In this document: piece by piece, positions 26,234 to 35,252 of the stretch | Layout of the letters: each line of letters opens with the position of its first letter | Position numbering within the stretch: position 1 is the first letter of the stretch | Source: Devosia ginsengisoli | GTDB lineage: Bacteria > Pseudomonadota > Alphaproteobacteria > Rhizobiales > Devosiaceae | NCBI RefSeq assembly: GCF_007859655.1 | Contig: NZ_CP042304.1 | Coordinates: 3,970,501-4,034,500 of the forward strand | Reading direction: 5' to 3' | DNA length: 64,000 bases | Notes under the pieces: generated by a model | The model's input: the letters and a program-made list of their open reading frames with translations, nothing else | Told to the model about the DNA's origin: nothing | The model's database searches: none | Program-made: the position numbers and the translations under genes

Positions 26234-27052
26234 TCAAAGCAGGTCGCGAAGCGTCTGGAGATCGTCCAGAACCGCCTCAAGACGATTGTCGGGGGAAAAT
26301 TCGATCATTGCATATCGGGGCAATGCCCGGTCAGGAGTGCTCGCCGCCAGGTCTAGCAGTGGCTTCCAGTAATTCCGGTGGTCGCGCAGGGGCATCCGCA
26401 CGTGGTCCCGGGTCCAGCAGAAGACGTGCAGGTGGCTGAGCCGGGGCAAAACCGATCTCAGGGCACCAGTCGCTTCGGCGATCGGCTGGCCATAGTCCGG
26501 TTGCCAATGGGTCAGTAGATTGTCTCGCCCGACGCGCTGCATCAGGTCCAGTGTTTCCGCTGCAGTATGCGTGAAGGTCCCGGGGTGGAACTCTAGGGAT
26601 AGCTGGAGGCCACTGGCAGCGGCCAGGTCGCAGAAGTCGATAAGGTCGGATACGACGCGAGACAGTAGGGCAGTACGGGCGGCGCCGGGCTCCAGGCCGG
26701 TTGTTCGTTCCGTCCAGATACGCAGGAGCGGCGTTCTAAGAGCCTCCGCGCTGGCGAGGCAGGCAGCGAATTCTTCGCGCGCTCCGTCGGCCCCGGCGGC
26801 TACATATGTGCCATAGCTCGGAATGGCGAGGCCGGCCGACCGGCACAGTTGCGCTACGCGCCGGGCGCTGTCGAGGTCGCCCGGCGGGACATGCTTGCGT
26901 GCCTCCCATTCGATGCCCTTCGCGCCGCCGGTCACGGCGCAGTCGATGACCTGTTCAGGATCGAGATGGCGCAAGGCAACCGAGCACAGGCCGGGTGCGA
27001 GGGGCAGCGGAGTACCGGAGTGTGCGGGCCGCGATGGGGTCGTGGTCACCAT
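26234..27052 (-). CDS. Sugar phosphate isomerase/epimerase-like TIM-barrel protein
   Basis: A 272-aa protein of the xylose isomerase-like TIM-barrel family. Supporting strands are APGLCSVALRHLDPEQVIDC, TGGAKGIEWEARKH, QLSLEFHPGTFTHTAAETLD (E and H metal ligands), LLTHWQPDYGQP, and RLSHLHVFCWTRDH, with MIEFSPDN near the end. Members isomerise or epimerise sugars and related polyols using a divalent metal. It is the last gene of the long (-) operon, nine bases after a D-2-hydroxyacid dehydrogenase. ATG 27052 is the only well-placed start. The substrate is unknown. Confidence 0.8.
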   Translation of the reverse strand: MVTTTPSRPAHSGTPLPLAPGLCSVALRHLDPEQVIDCAVTGGAKGIEWEARKHVPPGDLDSARRVAQLCRSAGLAIPSYGTYVAAGADGAREEFAACLASAEALRTPLLRIWTERTTGLEPGAARTALLSRVVSDLIDFCDLAAASGLQLSLEFHPGTFTHTAAETLDLMQRVGRDNLLTHWQPDYGQPIAEATGALRSVLPRLSHLHVFCWTRDHVRMPLRDHRNYWKPLLDLAASTPDRALPRYAMIEFSPDNRLEAVLDDLQTLRDLL

Positions 27053-27061
27053 GGCTTTGTC

Positions 27062-28072
27062 TCAGGCGAGGCGGTCGAGCTGGTCGAGCGGAACGCGGCC
27101 GGGGATGGGCGCGCCGGCAAGAAAGGCCTCGATGGCGTCGATCATGGCGGCGCCGTGACGCCACAGTTCGATCGAGCCCGAGCCGGCAATATGCGGCGTC
27201 AGCAGCAGGTTGGGCAGGTTCCAGAGCGGGCTGTCGGCCGCCGGCACTTCGGGCCAGGTCGTGTCGATGATCGCGTGGATATGCCCGCGCTGCAGCGCCG
27301 CTATCAGGGCCCTCTCGTCCACCAGGGCGCCCCTGGCGGTATTGATCAGGGTTGCGCCAGGCCTCATCGAGTTTATCAGTCGCGCATCGATCATATGTTC
27401 GGTCTCGGGCAGCAGCGGCGCATGCAGCGAGACAGTGTCGGCGCTTTCGAACAAGTGGTCGAGCGTGACCTTCGTGACGCCCATGTCATGCGCATCCGGC
27501 TCGGTCAGGAAGGGGTCTGCGACGATCACGTCGAGATCGAAGGGCTGCAGCATCTTTGCCACCAGCCGGCCGATGGTCGATGCTCCGACCAGTCCGACCA
27601 TGCGCCGATAATTGCCCAAAATGCCCGAGCGTCCGAGCACCGCCTTGCGCCCCTGCCTTATGTCGGCATAGGTGCGGGCCATTTCCAATATGCGCTTGTT
27701 GGCAAACAGGATGGCGGCCAGCGAATATTCGGCCACCGGAACGGCATTCTGTGCCGCGCAACTGCTGACGGCGATGTCGCTGCGGAGCCCGCCTTCGGGC
27801 AGGTAAGATTTGACGGAGCCACCCGCATGGGCGACGAGCCCGAGCTGGGGCAGGGCGGCGACGATTTCCGTCGTGAGCCGCGGTGTAGGCCAGCCGGTGA
27901 GGATGATGCGGGCGTCGGCGGGCAGGACATCGGCGCCGGCCTTCAGATCGATGCTGATCGGCGTCACCAACCGGCCGAGCGCGGCTTCCTCCTCCGGCCC
28001 GAAGATTTGCTGGCGATAGGCCTCGCTGAAAGCGAGCAGGGCGACCGGCCGATTTATCCCGGTATCGAGCAT
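27062..28072 (-). CDS. D-isomer specific 2-hydroxyacid dehydrogenase family protein
   Basis: NAD(P)-dependent dehydrogenase, 336 aa. The nucleotide fold has GLVGASTIGRLVAKML (a G-x-x-x-x-G-x-x variant, with A-S in place of the usual G-x) and a following acidic VIVADPF. Catalytic residues are the arginine in LINTARGALVDERAL, the glutamate expected near the region IIDTTWPEVPAADS, and the histidine in LLTPHIAGSGSIE. The protein would oxidise a 2-hydroxyacid or reduce a 2-oxoacid. It is in the operon downstream of the NitT/TauT-type importer, separated from it by a hairpin. Confidence 0.88.
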   Translation of the reverse strand: MLDTGINRPVALLAFSEAYRQQIFGPEEEAALGRLVTPISIDLKAGADVLPADARIILTGWPTPRLTTEIVAALPQLGLVAHAGGSVKSYLPEGGLRSDIAVSSCAAQNAVPVAEYSLAAILFANKRILEMARTYADIRQGRKAVLGRSGILGNYRRMVGLVGASTIGRLVAKMLQPFDLDVIVADPFLTEPDAHDMGVTKVTLDHLFESADTVSLHAPLLPETEHMIDARLINSMRPGATLINTARGALVDERALIAALQRGHIHAIIDTTWPEVPAADSPLWNLPNLLLTPHIAGSGSIELWRHGAAMIDAIEAFLAGAPIPGRVPLDQLDRLA

Positions 28073-28120
28073 GGCTTGTAATATCCTTGAGGACCCGCGC
28101 CTCGCTCAGAACCTGCCTGG

Positions 28121-28148
28121 CCGGAGGCGAGCCATGGCCCGCCTCCGG
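28121..28148 (-). other. GC-rich hairpin after the NMT1-like binding-protein gene
   Basis: CCGGAGGCG (28121-28129) pairs perfectly with CGCCTCCGG (28140-28148) around a 10-base loop, just after the binding-protein stop on the (-) strand. No T run follows. It matches the placement of hairpins after the three family 5 binding-protein genes. Confidence 0.6.
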
Positions 28149-28155
28149 TCCAATG

Positions 28156-29139
28156 CTAGTTGGGGTAGTTGATCGACGTGTCGATGAAGTCGTTGGTGAA
28201 GGCCGTTGCCGGATCATAGGCCGTGATGGTGAAGGCTTCGGCGACGAGACCATAGTCGGCGGCGACGCGGTCGCCATCGAAAGCGCCTACCGGCAGGGTG
28301 TTGCCGGTGCCGGGTATGACCTTCGAGGCGAATTCGAGTTCGCGGGCGGCGTCCTCGGCCCTCATGCTGACGGCACTCGACAGGGCCTGGCTGCAGGGCT
28401 CGGGCGTGGCGAGGCAGAAGGCGAAGGCGCGCTGCGTGGTCTGCACCATGCCCTTTACCAGCTCGGCCTTTTCGGCGATCGCCTTGCCATTGGCGAAGTA
28501 GGTGAGCCCATAGGGGTTGAGCCCGTGATCGCGGAGCAGCGCGAAGCCGAGATCGTCGCCGAACACGTCTTCATAGACGAAGTGCACGCTATACATATGA
28601 GTGGTGGCGTCGATGGCGCCCGATTGTAGCGCAGCGACCTTGGCGGTGGGCTGGATATTGACCCATTCCACGGAGTCGGTCTCGATGCCCATGGCCCGCG
28701 AGATCGGGCCCCAGAACTGGCGGGCGGCATCCGAGGCCGGCGCGCCGAGCTTGTGGCCGGCAAGGTCGGCAACATTTTCGATGCCGCTGCTCTTCTTCCA
28801 GTAGATGCCGTTGGCGCTGTCATTATAGGCGACGAAGACGCCGACGATATCGCTGCCCTCGCCCCGGAACTGGAGCGCGGTGGGCATGTCGATGATCGCC
28901 ATGTCTACCTGGCCGACGCCGAGCGCCGTGGCGGCCGCGCCCGAGCCGTTGCCCTGGATGATTTCGAGATCGACGCCGGCCTCGTTGAACCAGCCCTCCT
29001 GCAGGGCATAGTAGAGTGGCGCGTGGTCGCCGCCGGCCTTCCAGTTGAGCATCAGCTTGAGCGGCTCGGCCGACATGGCGCTGCTGCTCATCAATACGGA
29101 TGCCAGGACGGCACTGGTCGTCGCGATAGTTCTGATCAT
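28156..29139 (-). CDS. ABC transporter solute-binding protein, NMT1/THI5-like (NitT/TauT family)
   Basis: Periplasmic binding protein of 327 aa. The signal peptide is MIRTIATTSAVLASVLMSSS with cleavage after AMSA. The mature N-terminus LKLMLNWKAGGDHAPLYYAL and EGWFNEAGVDLEI are the hallmark of the NMT1/THI5-like group that binds pyrimidine precursors, riboflavin or aromatic acids; GVGQVDMAIIDMPTAL follows. ATG 29139 has GGGAGGAAC upstream. The cognate ATPase and permease genes lie directly upstream in the operon. The enzymes of the operon suggest a catabolised ligand, but its identity is not readable. Confidence 0.9.
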   Translation of the reverse strand: MIRTIATTSAVLASVLMSSSAMSAEPLKLMLNWKAGGDHAPLYYALQEGWFNEAGVDLEIIQGNGSGAAATALGVGQVDMAIIDMPTALQFRGEGSDIVGVFVAYNDSANGIYWKKSSGIENVADLAGHKLGAPASDAARQFWGPISRAMGIETDSVEWVNIQPTAKVAALQSGAIDATTHMYSVHFVYEDVFGDDLGFALLRDHGLNPYGLTYFANGKAIAEKAELVKGMVQTTQRAFAFCLATPEPCSQALSSAVSMRAEDAARELEFASKVIPGTGNTLPVGAFDGDRVAADYGLVAEAFTITAYDPATAFTNDFIDTSINYPN

Positions 29140-29175
29140 GAGGTTCCTCCCAAAGGGTCTGAAAACCTGCCGGCC

Positions 29176-29955
29176 TCACTCCATGCCAAGCAGGGCGTAG
29201 ATTTTCCTGGTGTAGTCGCCGAACTTCTCGCTGGTCTTGATTGCCAAGGTGCGGGGTTCGGGGAGATCGATGTCGAAATGCGCGGCCATACGGGCCGGGC
29301 CGGCGGTCAGCACCGCCACCTGCGAGCCGAGAAACACGGCTTCCTGGATGCCGTGCGTGACGAACAGGATGGTCTTGCCGCTCTGCTTCCAAATGCGCAT
29401 GAGTTCGAGGTTCATGCGCTCGCGGGTCAAGGCGTCGAGCGCGCCGAACGGCTCATCCATGAGGATCAGCTTGGGATCGTGCACCAGCGAACGGGCGATG
29501 GCGGCGCGCTGCTGCATGCCGCCCGAAAGCTGCTGCGGATAGGCGTCAGCGAATTTTTCGAGCCCGACCATGTCCAGCAGGTCGCGGGCACGCTCGCGGC
29601 TCGCCGCGCGCGGCAGGCCGAGGATTTCGGCCGGCAGCATGACATTGTCGAGAATGGTGCGCCATTTCAGCAGCAGCGCCTGCTGGAACACCATGCCGAT
29701 ATCGCGGCCGGGGGTGAAGGGCGACTGCGCATTGCCGATTTCGACAGTGCCGCCATCATGGCCGTGCAGGCCCGCGAGTATCTTCAGCAGCGTGGACTTG
29801 CCGCAGCCCGATGGACCGACGATCGAAACCAGCTCGCCCTCGGCGATGTCGAGCGTGACATCGGAGACGGCAAGAAACTCCTTGCCGCCGAACTTGTAGA
29901 CCTTGCGCACGCCTTCGAGGTGCATGAAGGCCGGACGGGTGGAGGCGGCGGTCAT
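29176..29955 (-). CDS. ABC transporter ATP-binding protein, NitT/TauT type (SsuB-like)
   Basis: ATPase subunit of 259 aa for the NMT1-type importer. Walker A is [17 protein letters not shown], the Q-loop is GMVFQQALLLKWRTI, the signature is LSGGMQQRAAIARSL, and Walker B is LILMDEPFGALDALTRE. The switch histidine is in FVTHGIQEAVFLG. These are all canonical for the nitrate/sulfonate/taurine class. Its start overlaps the permease stop by four bases. Confidence 0.93.
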   Translation of the reverse strand: MTAASTRPAFMHLEGVRKVYKFGGKEFLAVSDVTLDIAEGELVSIVGPSGCGKSTLLKILAGLHGHDGGTVEIGNAQSPFTPGRDIGMVFQQALLLKWRTILDNVMLPAEILGLPRAASRERARDLLDMVGLEKFADAYPQQLSGGMQQRAAIARSLVHDPKLILMDEPFGALDALTRERMNLELMRIWKQSGKTILFVTHGIQEAVFLGSQVAVLTAGPARMAAHFDIDLPEPRTLAIKTSEKFGDYTRKIYALLGME

Positions 29956-30710
29956 GCGGACATCCCCTTGCGCGAGACGAAGATATATTCGAGCAGCGCC
30001 ACGAGGCCGTAGAGCAGCACGCCGAGCCCGGTGATCAGGATCAGCGCCATCATCATGGCGGAGGTGTTGAGAGCGTTCTGCTGGATGAGCAGGAAGTAGC
30101 CGAGGCCGCTATCGGAGGCGATGAACTCGCCCACCACGGCGCCGGCAACCGCCAGCACGGCGGCCACCTTCATGCCCGAAAAGACGAAGGGCAGTGCACC
30201 GGGCAGCTGGATTTTGGAGAAGATCTGCCAGCGATTGCCCTTCAGCGAACGCACCAGGTTGATGAGGTCGGGCTCGACCTCCATCAGGCCGCGATGGGTG
30301 GTGAGCACGATGGGGAAGAAGCAGATCGTGAAGGCGATCAGCATATTGGGCACGATACCGTAGCTGAACCAGATGATGAACAGCGGCGCCATGGCCACCT
30401 TGGGCACCATATTGAGGGTCACCAGCAGCGGCATCAGCGCGGCGTTGAGCGGCGGAATCCATACGAACAGCACGGCGAGCGCTATGCCGACCAGCGTGGC
30501 GATGGCATAGCCGCCGAAAATCTCGGCCGCGGTGACCCAGATGTGGCGGAACCAGTTATAGGACGGCTCGGCCAGCGCCATTGCCGTCTCGATCGGGCCG
30601 GGCAGGATGTAGGACGGCACCTGCCCTATGGTCACCGCCAATTGCCAAAGCACCACGAAGCCGACATGGGCCAGGATAGCGTAGAGATAGCCCCGTATGA
30701 ATTTGGGCAT
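29952..30710 (-). CDS. ABC transporter permease, NitT/TauT type (SsuC-like)
   Basis: Permease of 252 aa with about six hydrophobic segments, starting LYAILAHVGFVVLWQLAVTI. The family's cytoplasmic loop is LINLVRSLKGNRWQIFSKIQLPGALPF, which contacts the ATPase, and GAVVGEFIASDSGLGYFLLI follows, typical of this class. It sits four bases downstream of the epimerase-like gene and overlaps the ATPase gene. Confidence 0.93.
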   Translation of the reverse strand: MPKFIRGYLYAILAHVGFVVLWQLAVTIGQVPSYILPGPIETAMALAEPSYNWFRHIWVTAAEIFGGYAIATLVGIALAVLFVWIPPLNAALMPLLVTLNMVPKVAMAPLFIIWFSYGIVPNMLIAFTICFFPIVLTTHRGLMEVEPDLINLVRSLKGNRWQIFSKIQLPGALPFVFSGMKVAAVLAVAGAVVGEFIASDSGLGYFLLIQQNALNTSAMMMALILITGLGVLLYGLVALLEYIFVSRKGMSA

Positions 30711-30713
30711 CGC

Positions 30714-31775
30714 CTAGAACTCACCTGACCGGACTTCGAACTTGGACGGCTTGCCGAGCGTCGGCTTGCCGGACTTCACCCAATCGGTGACCCAGCGGAC
30801 CATCGGATCGATGGAGACGACCGGGTTGCCCATAAGGCCGTTCGCATGGTCGCAATTGACCAGCAGGCAGCTCTCGGCCTCCTCATTGGCGAATTTCGGT
30901 TCGATGCCGAAAGCCTCGCCGAACCGGTTGGCGAGATAGCGAATGCTGAGCGCCTCCGGGCCACCGACATTGATCGGGCTGGCCGGGGTTTCGCAATGCG
31001 CCAGCATGCGCAGGAACTGCGCATTGGCATCGCCCTGCCACATGACATTGGCGTGGCTGGTGGCGAGCGGCACCGGCTTGCCGGCAAACACCCAGCTGGC
31101 CACTTCCTGCATCACGCCGTAGCGCGGATCGATGGCATAGACGAAGCGCATGATGCGGCCGGGCGTGTCGTATTTCCTGGAGAAATACTGGAAGGTGCGC
31201 TCGCGGCCGACCACCGAGTTGGCATATTCACCGGGCCGCGCCATCGGCAGGTCGCGCTCGGTGACGCCGCCATGCAGCGGGTTGGACCAAGGATAGACGT
31301 GGATGGTCGAGAACGACACGACGCGCGAGTCGCGGAACGCCTCGGCGGTGATCTGCGGCGCGATAGTGTTCATCGCCCACAGGAAATCCTCGCGGCCGCG
31401 ATAGTCGAATTTCAGCCCGGCCATGTAGATGACATTGGGCACCTTGGGCAAGGCGTTCACCGCATCGCGGTCGAGCAGGTCGCAGCGGATGGTCTCGATG
31501 CCCCAGGAATTGAGGCGGGCCTCGAGCCCTTCCTCGGAAAAGCGCGACACGCCGATGACGCGCTTGTCGGGCGCCGCCTTCTTGGCCATACGCGCCATGG
31601 TGACGCCGATCTTGCCGCCGACGCCGAGGATCATGATGTCGCCGTCGAGCGCGTTGAGGTCGTCGATGACGCCCTGGGTCGGCACCGACATGAAATCTTC
31701 GAGGTGATCGACATCGACGAAGTGTTCCGGCAGTGCGTCGGCAGTCAGGATGTTGGGGACAGCAGGGCGAGACAT
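30714..31775 (-). CDS. NAD-dependent epimerase/dehydratase family protein (extended SDR-like)
   Basis: A 353-aa protein with a Rossmann start at IMILGVGGKIGVTMARMA (G-x-G-G-x-x-G) preceded by about 50 N-terminal residues. Downstream are NVIYMAGLKFDYRG, VVSFSTIHVYPWSNPLHGG (the serine/threonine-rich strand of extended SDRs) and EYANSVVGRERTFQYFSRKY. In the last, a tyrosine is near but a clean Y-x-x-x-K is not seen (Y-A-N-S-V), so catalysis may be altered. ATG 31775 follows AAGGA; upstream in-frame codons are not supported. Located between the DapA-like gene and the importer. Confidence 0.82.
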   Translation of the reverse strand: MSRPAVPNILTADALPEHFVDVDHLEDFMSVPTQGVIDDLNALDGDIMILGVGGKIGVTMARMAKKAAPDKRVIGVSRFSEEGLEARLNSWGIETIRCDLLDRDAVNALPKVPNVIYMAGLKFDYRGREDFLWAMNTIAPQITAEAFRDSRVVSFSTIHVYPWSNPLHGGVTERDLPMARPGEYANSVVGRERTFQYFSRKYDTPGRIMRFVYAIDPRYGVMQEVASWVFAGKPVPLATSHANVMWQGDANAQFLRMLAHCETPASPINVGGPEALSIRYLANRFGEAFGIEPKFANEEAESCLLVNCDHANGLMGNPVVSIDPMVRWVTDWVKSGKPTLGKPSKFEVRSGEF

Positions 31776-31795
31776 GGGTGATCCTTGTTCTTGAA

Positions 31796-32893
31796 TCAGG
31801 CGACGAGCGGCAGGTCCTGCCCGCGATCGGACAGCCAGCGTTCGAGATTGTTGGCGACGAAACTGTCGTCGTTCATTTCGGGATATTGCCGATAGACGCG
31901 GTCGATCTCTTCGGACTGGCCGGGGCTCAGTACCTCGGCCGGGTCGAGGCACCAGATGCCTTCGACCAGTCCCTGCCGGCGCAGCACGTCCAGGCACCCG
32001 GGGATGCAGCCGCGCAGATTGTTGCTGGCGTCATAGATGGCGGCATTGCAATCGGTGACGATGGAATCGAGCGCCAGCAGATCGGGCGACACCGGCGCAT
32101 CGTCGGGCACGGCATGGATGCGGCCGAGCATGGCGACGGCCGGGCGCACCCAGACGCTCCAGTGGCCGAGCAGGCCCCCGCGGATGCGGGCGCGCCGTTC
32201 GCTGCTTCCATCATCGGAGCGCACGACGAACGGCACCATCAGGTCGAGGCCGATATGGTCGTCATTGCCGGTATAGAGCGTGATGCGATCACCGGCGCCG
32301 GCATCGTAGACGGCGCGGATGATATCGAGCGTGCGATAACGGTTGAACGGCGCCATCTTGATGGCGACGACATTGTCGATGCCGGCGAAGCGGCGCCAGA
32401 AATCGTAGGAGAGATGGAAGCCGCCGACTTCGGGCAGCAGTGCGAAACCGACGATCGGCATCTCGCGCGCGACGCGCTGGCAATGCTCGAATATTTCGTC
32501 TTCGCTTGCGCCCTTGAAGCGAGCAAGGTTGAGCAAAGCGGCGTGGTAGCCCAGGCCCCGCGCCGTATCGATCTCGGCCAGCGCCTGTTCGGTGCGCCCA
32601 GTGACACCGGCGATGAGCAGACGGTCGGCGCCACCCCAGTCGCGCATGGTCTCGGCGGCGAGTTCGAGCACCGGGGCATAGAGCCCCTTCTCGCGAATGG
32701 CGAATTGGGTGGTATGGACGCCCACCGCCACGCCGCCCGCACCGGCATCGGCATAATAGCGGGTGATGGCGCGCTGGCGTGTGCGGTCGAACTGGCGCGA
32801 CGCGTCGAGCACCAGCGGATGCGCCGGCAGCACCGTGCCTTTGCGCAAGGCGGCCAAAGCCGCGGCAGGAATGTCGGAAACAGTGCGGTGCAT
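31796..32893 (-). CDS. Dihydrodipicolinate synthase (DapA)-family protein
   Basis: A 365-aa TIM-barrel protein resembling the DHDPS/N-acetylneuraminate lyase class I aldolases. Evidence is ITRYYADAGAGGVAVGVHTT near the N-terminus, LLIAGVTGRTEQALAEI, and the putative Schiff-base lysine in NVVAIKMAPFNRYRTLDI. It is longer than DapA (about 290 aa) because of an extra C-terminal part. The glycine-rich GTTGE motif is replaced by GVHTTQFA, so the substrate is probably not an ordinary 2-oxoacid like pyruvate. ATG 32893 has AAGGAG eight bases upstream; the GTG at 32902 overlaps that site. Confidence 0.8.
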   Translation of the reverse strand: MHRTVSDIPAAALAALRKGTVLPAHPLVLDASRQFDRTRQRAITRYYADAGAGGVAVGVHTTQFAIREKGLYAPVLELAAETMRDWGGADRLLIAGVTGRTEQALAEIDTARGLGYHAALLNLARFKGASEDEIFEHCQRVAREMPIVGFALLPEVGGFHLSYDFWRRFAGIDNVVAIKMAPFNRYRTLDIIRAVYDAGAGDRITLYTGNDDHIGLDLMVPFVVRSDDGSSERRARIRGGLLGHWSVWVRPAVAMLGRIHAVPDDAPVSPDLLALDSIVTDCNAAIYDASNNLRGCIPGCLDVLRRQGLVEGIWCLDPAEVLSPGQSEEIDRVYRQYPEMNDDSFVANNLERWLSDRGQDLPLVA

Positions 32894-32907
32894 GTGGCTC
32901 ACTCCTT

Positions 32908-34500
32908 CTAGCCCGCCAGGCGCGCGGTGGGGGCGTCTTCGGTAAACAGCGCGGCATCCATCGTCTTCATCGGCTCGGCGATGCGGACCGGGGCGAAATC
33001 CATCTGCTCAAGCACATCGCGGCGCAGGTCAATGCCCGACGCCACCTCGATCAGCACGAGGCCATCTTCCGCCACGTCGAACACGGCGCGCTCGGTGATG
33101 ATGCGGGCCGTCTGGCCGCGATCGCGTACTCCGGCGAAGACATCGTAGGTAATGGAATCGGCGGCCGGCACGAATTTACGCACCTTGCCCTCCCTGTTCA
33201 CGGTCAGCCCGTGCGGACCATAGCTGGCATCGAGGCCAGCGGTGGTGAACGTGCCGGCGAAAACCAGCCGTTTCGCATTCTGCGCGATATCGATAAAGCC
33301 GCCGGCGCCCGGGTTGGCCGCGCCGAACTTGGACACATTGACCACGCCGCGCGCATCGAACTGCGCGAAGGATAGCGCCGCGAAGCTGCACAGCCCACCG
33401 TCGATGACGTCGAACTGCGTCAGCCCGTCGACAATGGCATCGGGATTGATGTTGGCCGAGAACTGCCAACCCGGCATGACGATGCCGCCATAGGCGCCAT
33501 GCTCGGTGGTGGCGGGGTAGTCGTAGATGGCGTCGCCATCGAACAGCCCCTGCTCCGCCATCACCAGCGGCACATCGGTGGCGGCGCCGAAGCCGTAGAT
33601 GGCGAGCTCGCCGCGCCGCACCTCCTGCGCCACGCGACGGGCGATGATCTTGTCGAGCGACATATGGGTGAGCGGCAGATGCGCCGCGGCCATGCGCTTG
33701 CCGGAGAAATAGGCTTCCTCATACGGCGTGTCGGTTGTCATCATCATGTTCTCGTCGACCACGATGGAATCGACAAGAATGCCGGGTAGGCGCACATGGC
33801 TCGCCGGCCGCTGGTCGACGATACGGCGGACCTGCGCGATGACGCGCCCGCCGCTGGCCTTGGCCGCGATGGCGAGGGCGAGATTGGCGGTGGTGAGCGG
33901 TTCGTCTTCCCATGACAGGTTGCCGTGCCGGTCGGCACTGGCGGCGCGGATGATGGCGACGTCGATCGGCCAGGTCGGATAATAAAGCAAATCCTCGCCG
34001 TCGATCTCGATGCGGCGGATCAGGTCATCCTGCGCCTTCTCGGTGAACTTGCCGCCGCCATGGCGCGGGTCGGCATAGGTGCCGAGGCCGACGCGGGTAA
34101 TATAGCCGGGGCTCTTGCGTGCAACTTCGCGCAGCCAGTGCATGCTGGCGCCGATGGGCCAGGAATAGGCCTCGATGCGGTTCTCGCGGATCAGCCGCAT
34201 CAGCTCCGGCCGCTTGCCTGTGACGGGATCGACGGGGTTGATGAAGGAGCCTGAAACGATGCGCTTCATCAGCCCTTCGCGGGCGACATGGTCCATGCCC
34301 TTGATGCCCATGGCGTCGCCGGTGCCGCAGGGAAAATAGAATGTCAGGTCACGCGGGCCGGCCGTTTCGGCGAAACGCTGGCCGAGGGCACGCAGTACCG
34401 AGTCGGGGGTGACCCAGCCGATGACACCGGCGCTGGCAACAGTGGCCCCGTCGGGAATGCCGGCTACGGCGGCGCTGGCGGAAACTATCTTGTTCATCAT
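32908..34500 (-). CDS. Fused-subunit CoA-transferase (family I, YdiF/propionate CoA-transferase-like)
   Basis: CoA-transferase of 530 aa, with the two domains in one chain. The N-terminal domain has the glycine-rich GWVTPDSVLRALGQRF and LTFYFPCGTGDAMGI. The C-terminal domain has the family's catalytic-glutamate loop in YPATTEHGAYGGIVMPG (E-x-G-x-x-G). FDARGVVNVSKFG and GAGGFIDIAQNAKRL are also typical. It would move CoA between carboxylates, activating a substrate for the co-encoded crotonase. Two adjacent ATG codons lie in the stop of the crotonase gene (overlap of four bases). Codons further upstream to 34767 are a shadow of that gene. Confidence 0.88.
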   Translation of the reverse strand: MMNKIVSASAAVAGIPDGATVASAGVIGWVTPDSVLRALGQRFAETAGPRDLTFYFPCGTGDAMGIKGMDHVAREGLMKRIVSGSFINPVDPVTGKRPELMRLIRENRIEAYSWPIGASMHWLREVARKSPGYITRVGLGTYADPRHGGGKFTEKAQDDLIRRIEIDGEDLLYYPTWPIDVAIIRAASADRHGNLSWEDEPLTTANLALAIAAKASGGRVIAQVRRIVDQRPASHVRLPGILVDSIVVDENMMMTTDTPYEEAYFSGKRMAAAHLPLTHMSLDKIIARRVAQEVRRGELAIYGFGAATDVPLVMAEQGLFDGDAIYDYPATTEHGAYGGIVMPGWQFSANINPDAIVDGLTQFDVIDGGLCSFAALSFAQFDARGVVNVSKFGAANPGAGGFIDIAQNAKRLVFAGTFTTAGLDASYGPHGLTVNREGKVRKFVPAADSITYDVFAGVRDRGQTARIITERAVFDVAEDGLVLIEVASGIDLRRDVLEQMDFAPVRIAEPMKTMDAALFTEDAPTARLAG

Positions 34501-35252
34501 CGACCCGAAAACCTTGCAAGGACGGCCTGCGCGGAAATCGAGCCGGCATCCTGCTGAAAATGTTGTGACGCGACGGCATCGAGCCGCTCCGCATCGAGCC
34601 GGAGGCCGGCGAAATAGCGCTTGGCCGAGACCACCGCCGAAGCCGGCCGACCGGCCAGCCGCTTGCCCATGGCGATGGCCTTTGCCAGCGCCTCGCCCGG
34701 CGCAGTGACTGCATCGGCGAGGCCGAGGCGATGCGCCTCCGTGCCGTCGCAATCGAAGGCGTCCCACACCATGGCGCGGGCCCGCACCAGGCCGACGCGG
34801 GCGACCAGCGCCTCGAGGCCCCAGGGCGGCAGCCAGCCATTGGCGACTTCCGGCATCGACCAGCGGACATTACTGGCGCTGACAACCAGGTCGCAGCTCA
34901 GCGCCAGAATGCAGCCACCACCCAGCGCATAACCTTCGACGGCAGCGATCACCGGCACATCCAGTTCTCCGATGCCGCGAGCGATGGCAGCCGTGGCGGC
35001 CTCATGTTCGGCCATGCCGGCGGCATTGAGGCCACCCAGCTCCTTGAGGTCGCTACCGGCACAGAAGGCGGGCGGCGCTCCGGTGAGCACCACGGCCCGG
35101 ATCTCTGGATCGGCGGCCGCATCGGCGAAAGCCTCCGCCAGACGCAGCATGCCCTCGGTGCCGAGCGCATTGCGGCGCTGCGGCCGGTTGAGCGTGACGA
35201 TGCGGCAGGCCTCGTCATCGGCAATCAGGATCGGCGGCGGGCTGTCACTCAT
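34497..35252 (-). CDS. Enoyl-CoA hydratase/isomerase (crotonase) family protein
   Basis: Crotonase-fold protein of 251 aa. It has VTLNRPQRRNALGTEG, the CoA-binding FCAGSDLKELGG, the oxyanion-hole GYALGGGCILALSCDL, and SMPEVANGWLPPWG carrying the first catalytic-region glutamate. Where hydratases place the second glutamate (around the next helix) the sequence is AMVWDAFDCDG, so ordinary hydration may not be its reaction; isomerase, lyase or decarboxylase roles are alternatives. Its start overlaps the FAD oxidoreductase stop and its stop overlaps the CoA-transferase start. Confidence 0.87.
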   Translation of the reverse strand: MSDSPPPILIADDEACRIVTLNRPQRRNALGTEGMLRLAEAFADAAADPEIRAVVLTGAPPAFCAGSDLKELGGLNAAGMAEHEAATAAIARGIGELDVPVIAAVEGYALGGGCILALSCDLVVSASNVRWSMPEVANGWLPPWGLEALVARVGLVRARAMVWDAFDCDGTEAHRLGLADAVTAPGEALAKAIAMGKRLAGRPASAVVSAKRYFAGLRLDAERLDAVASQHFQQDAGSISAQAVLARFSGR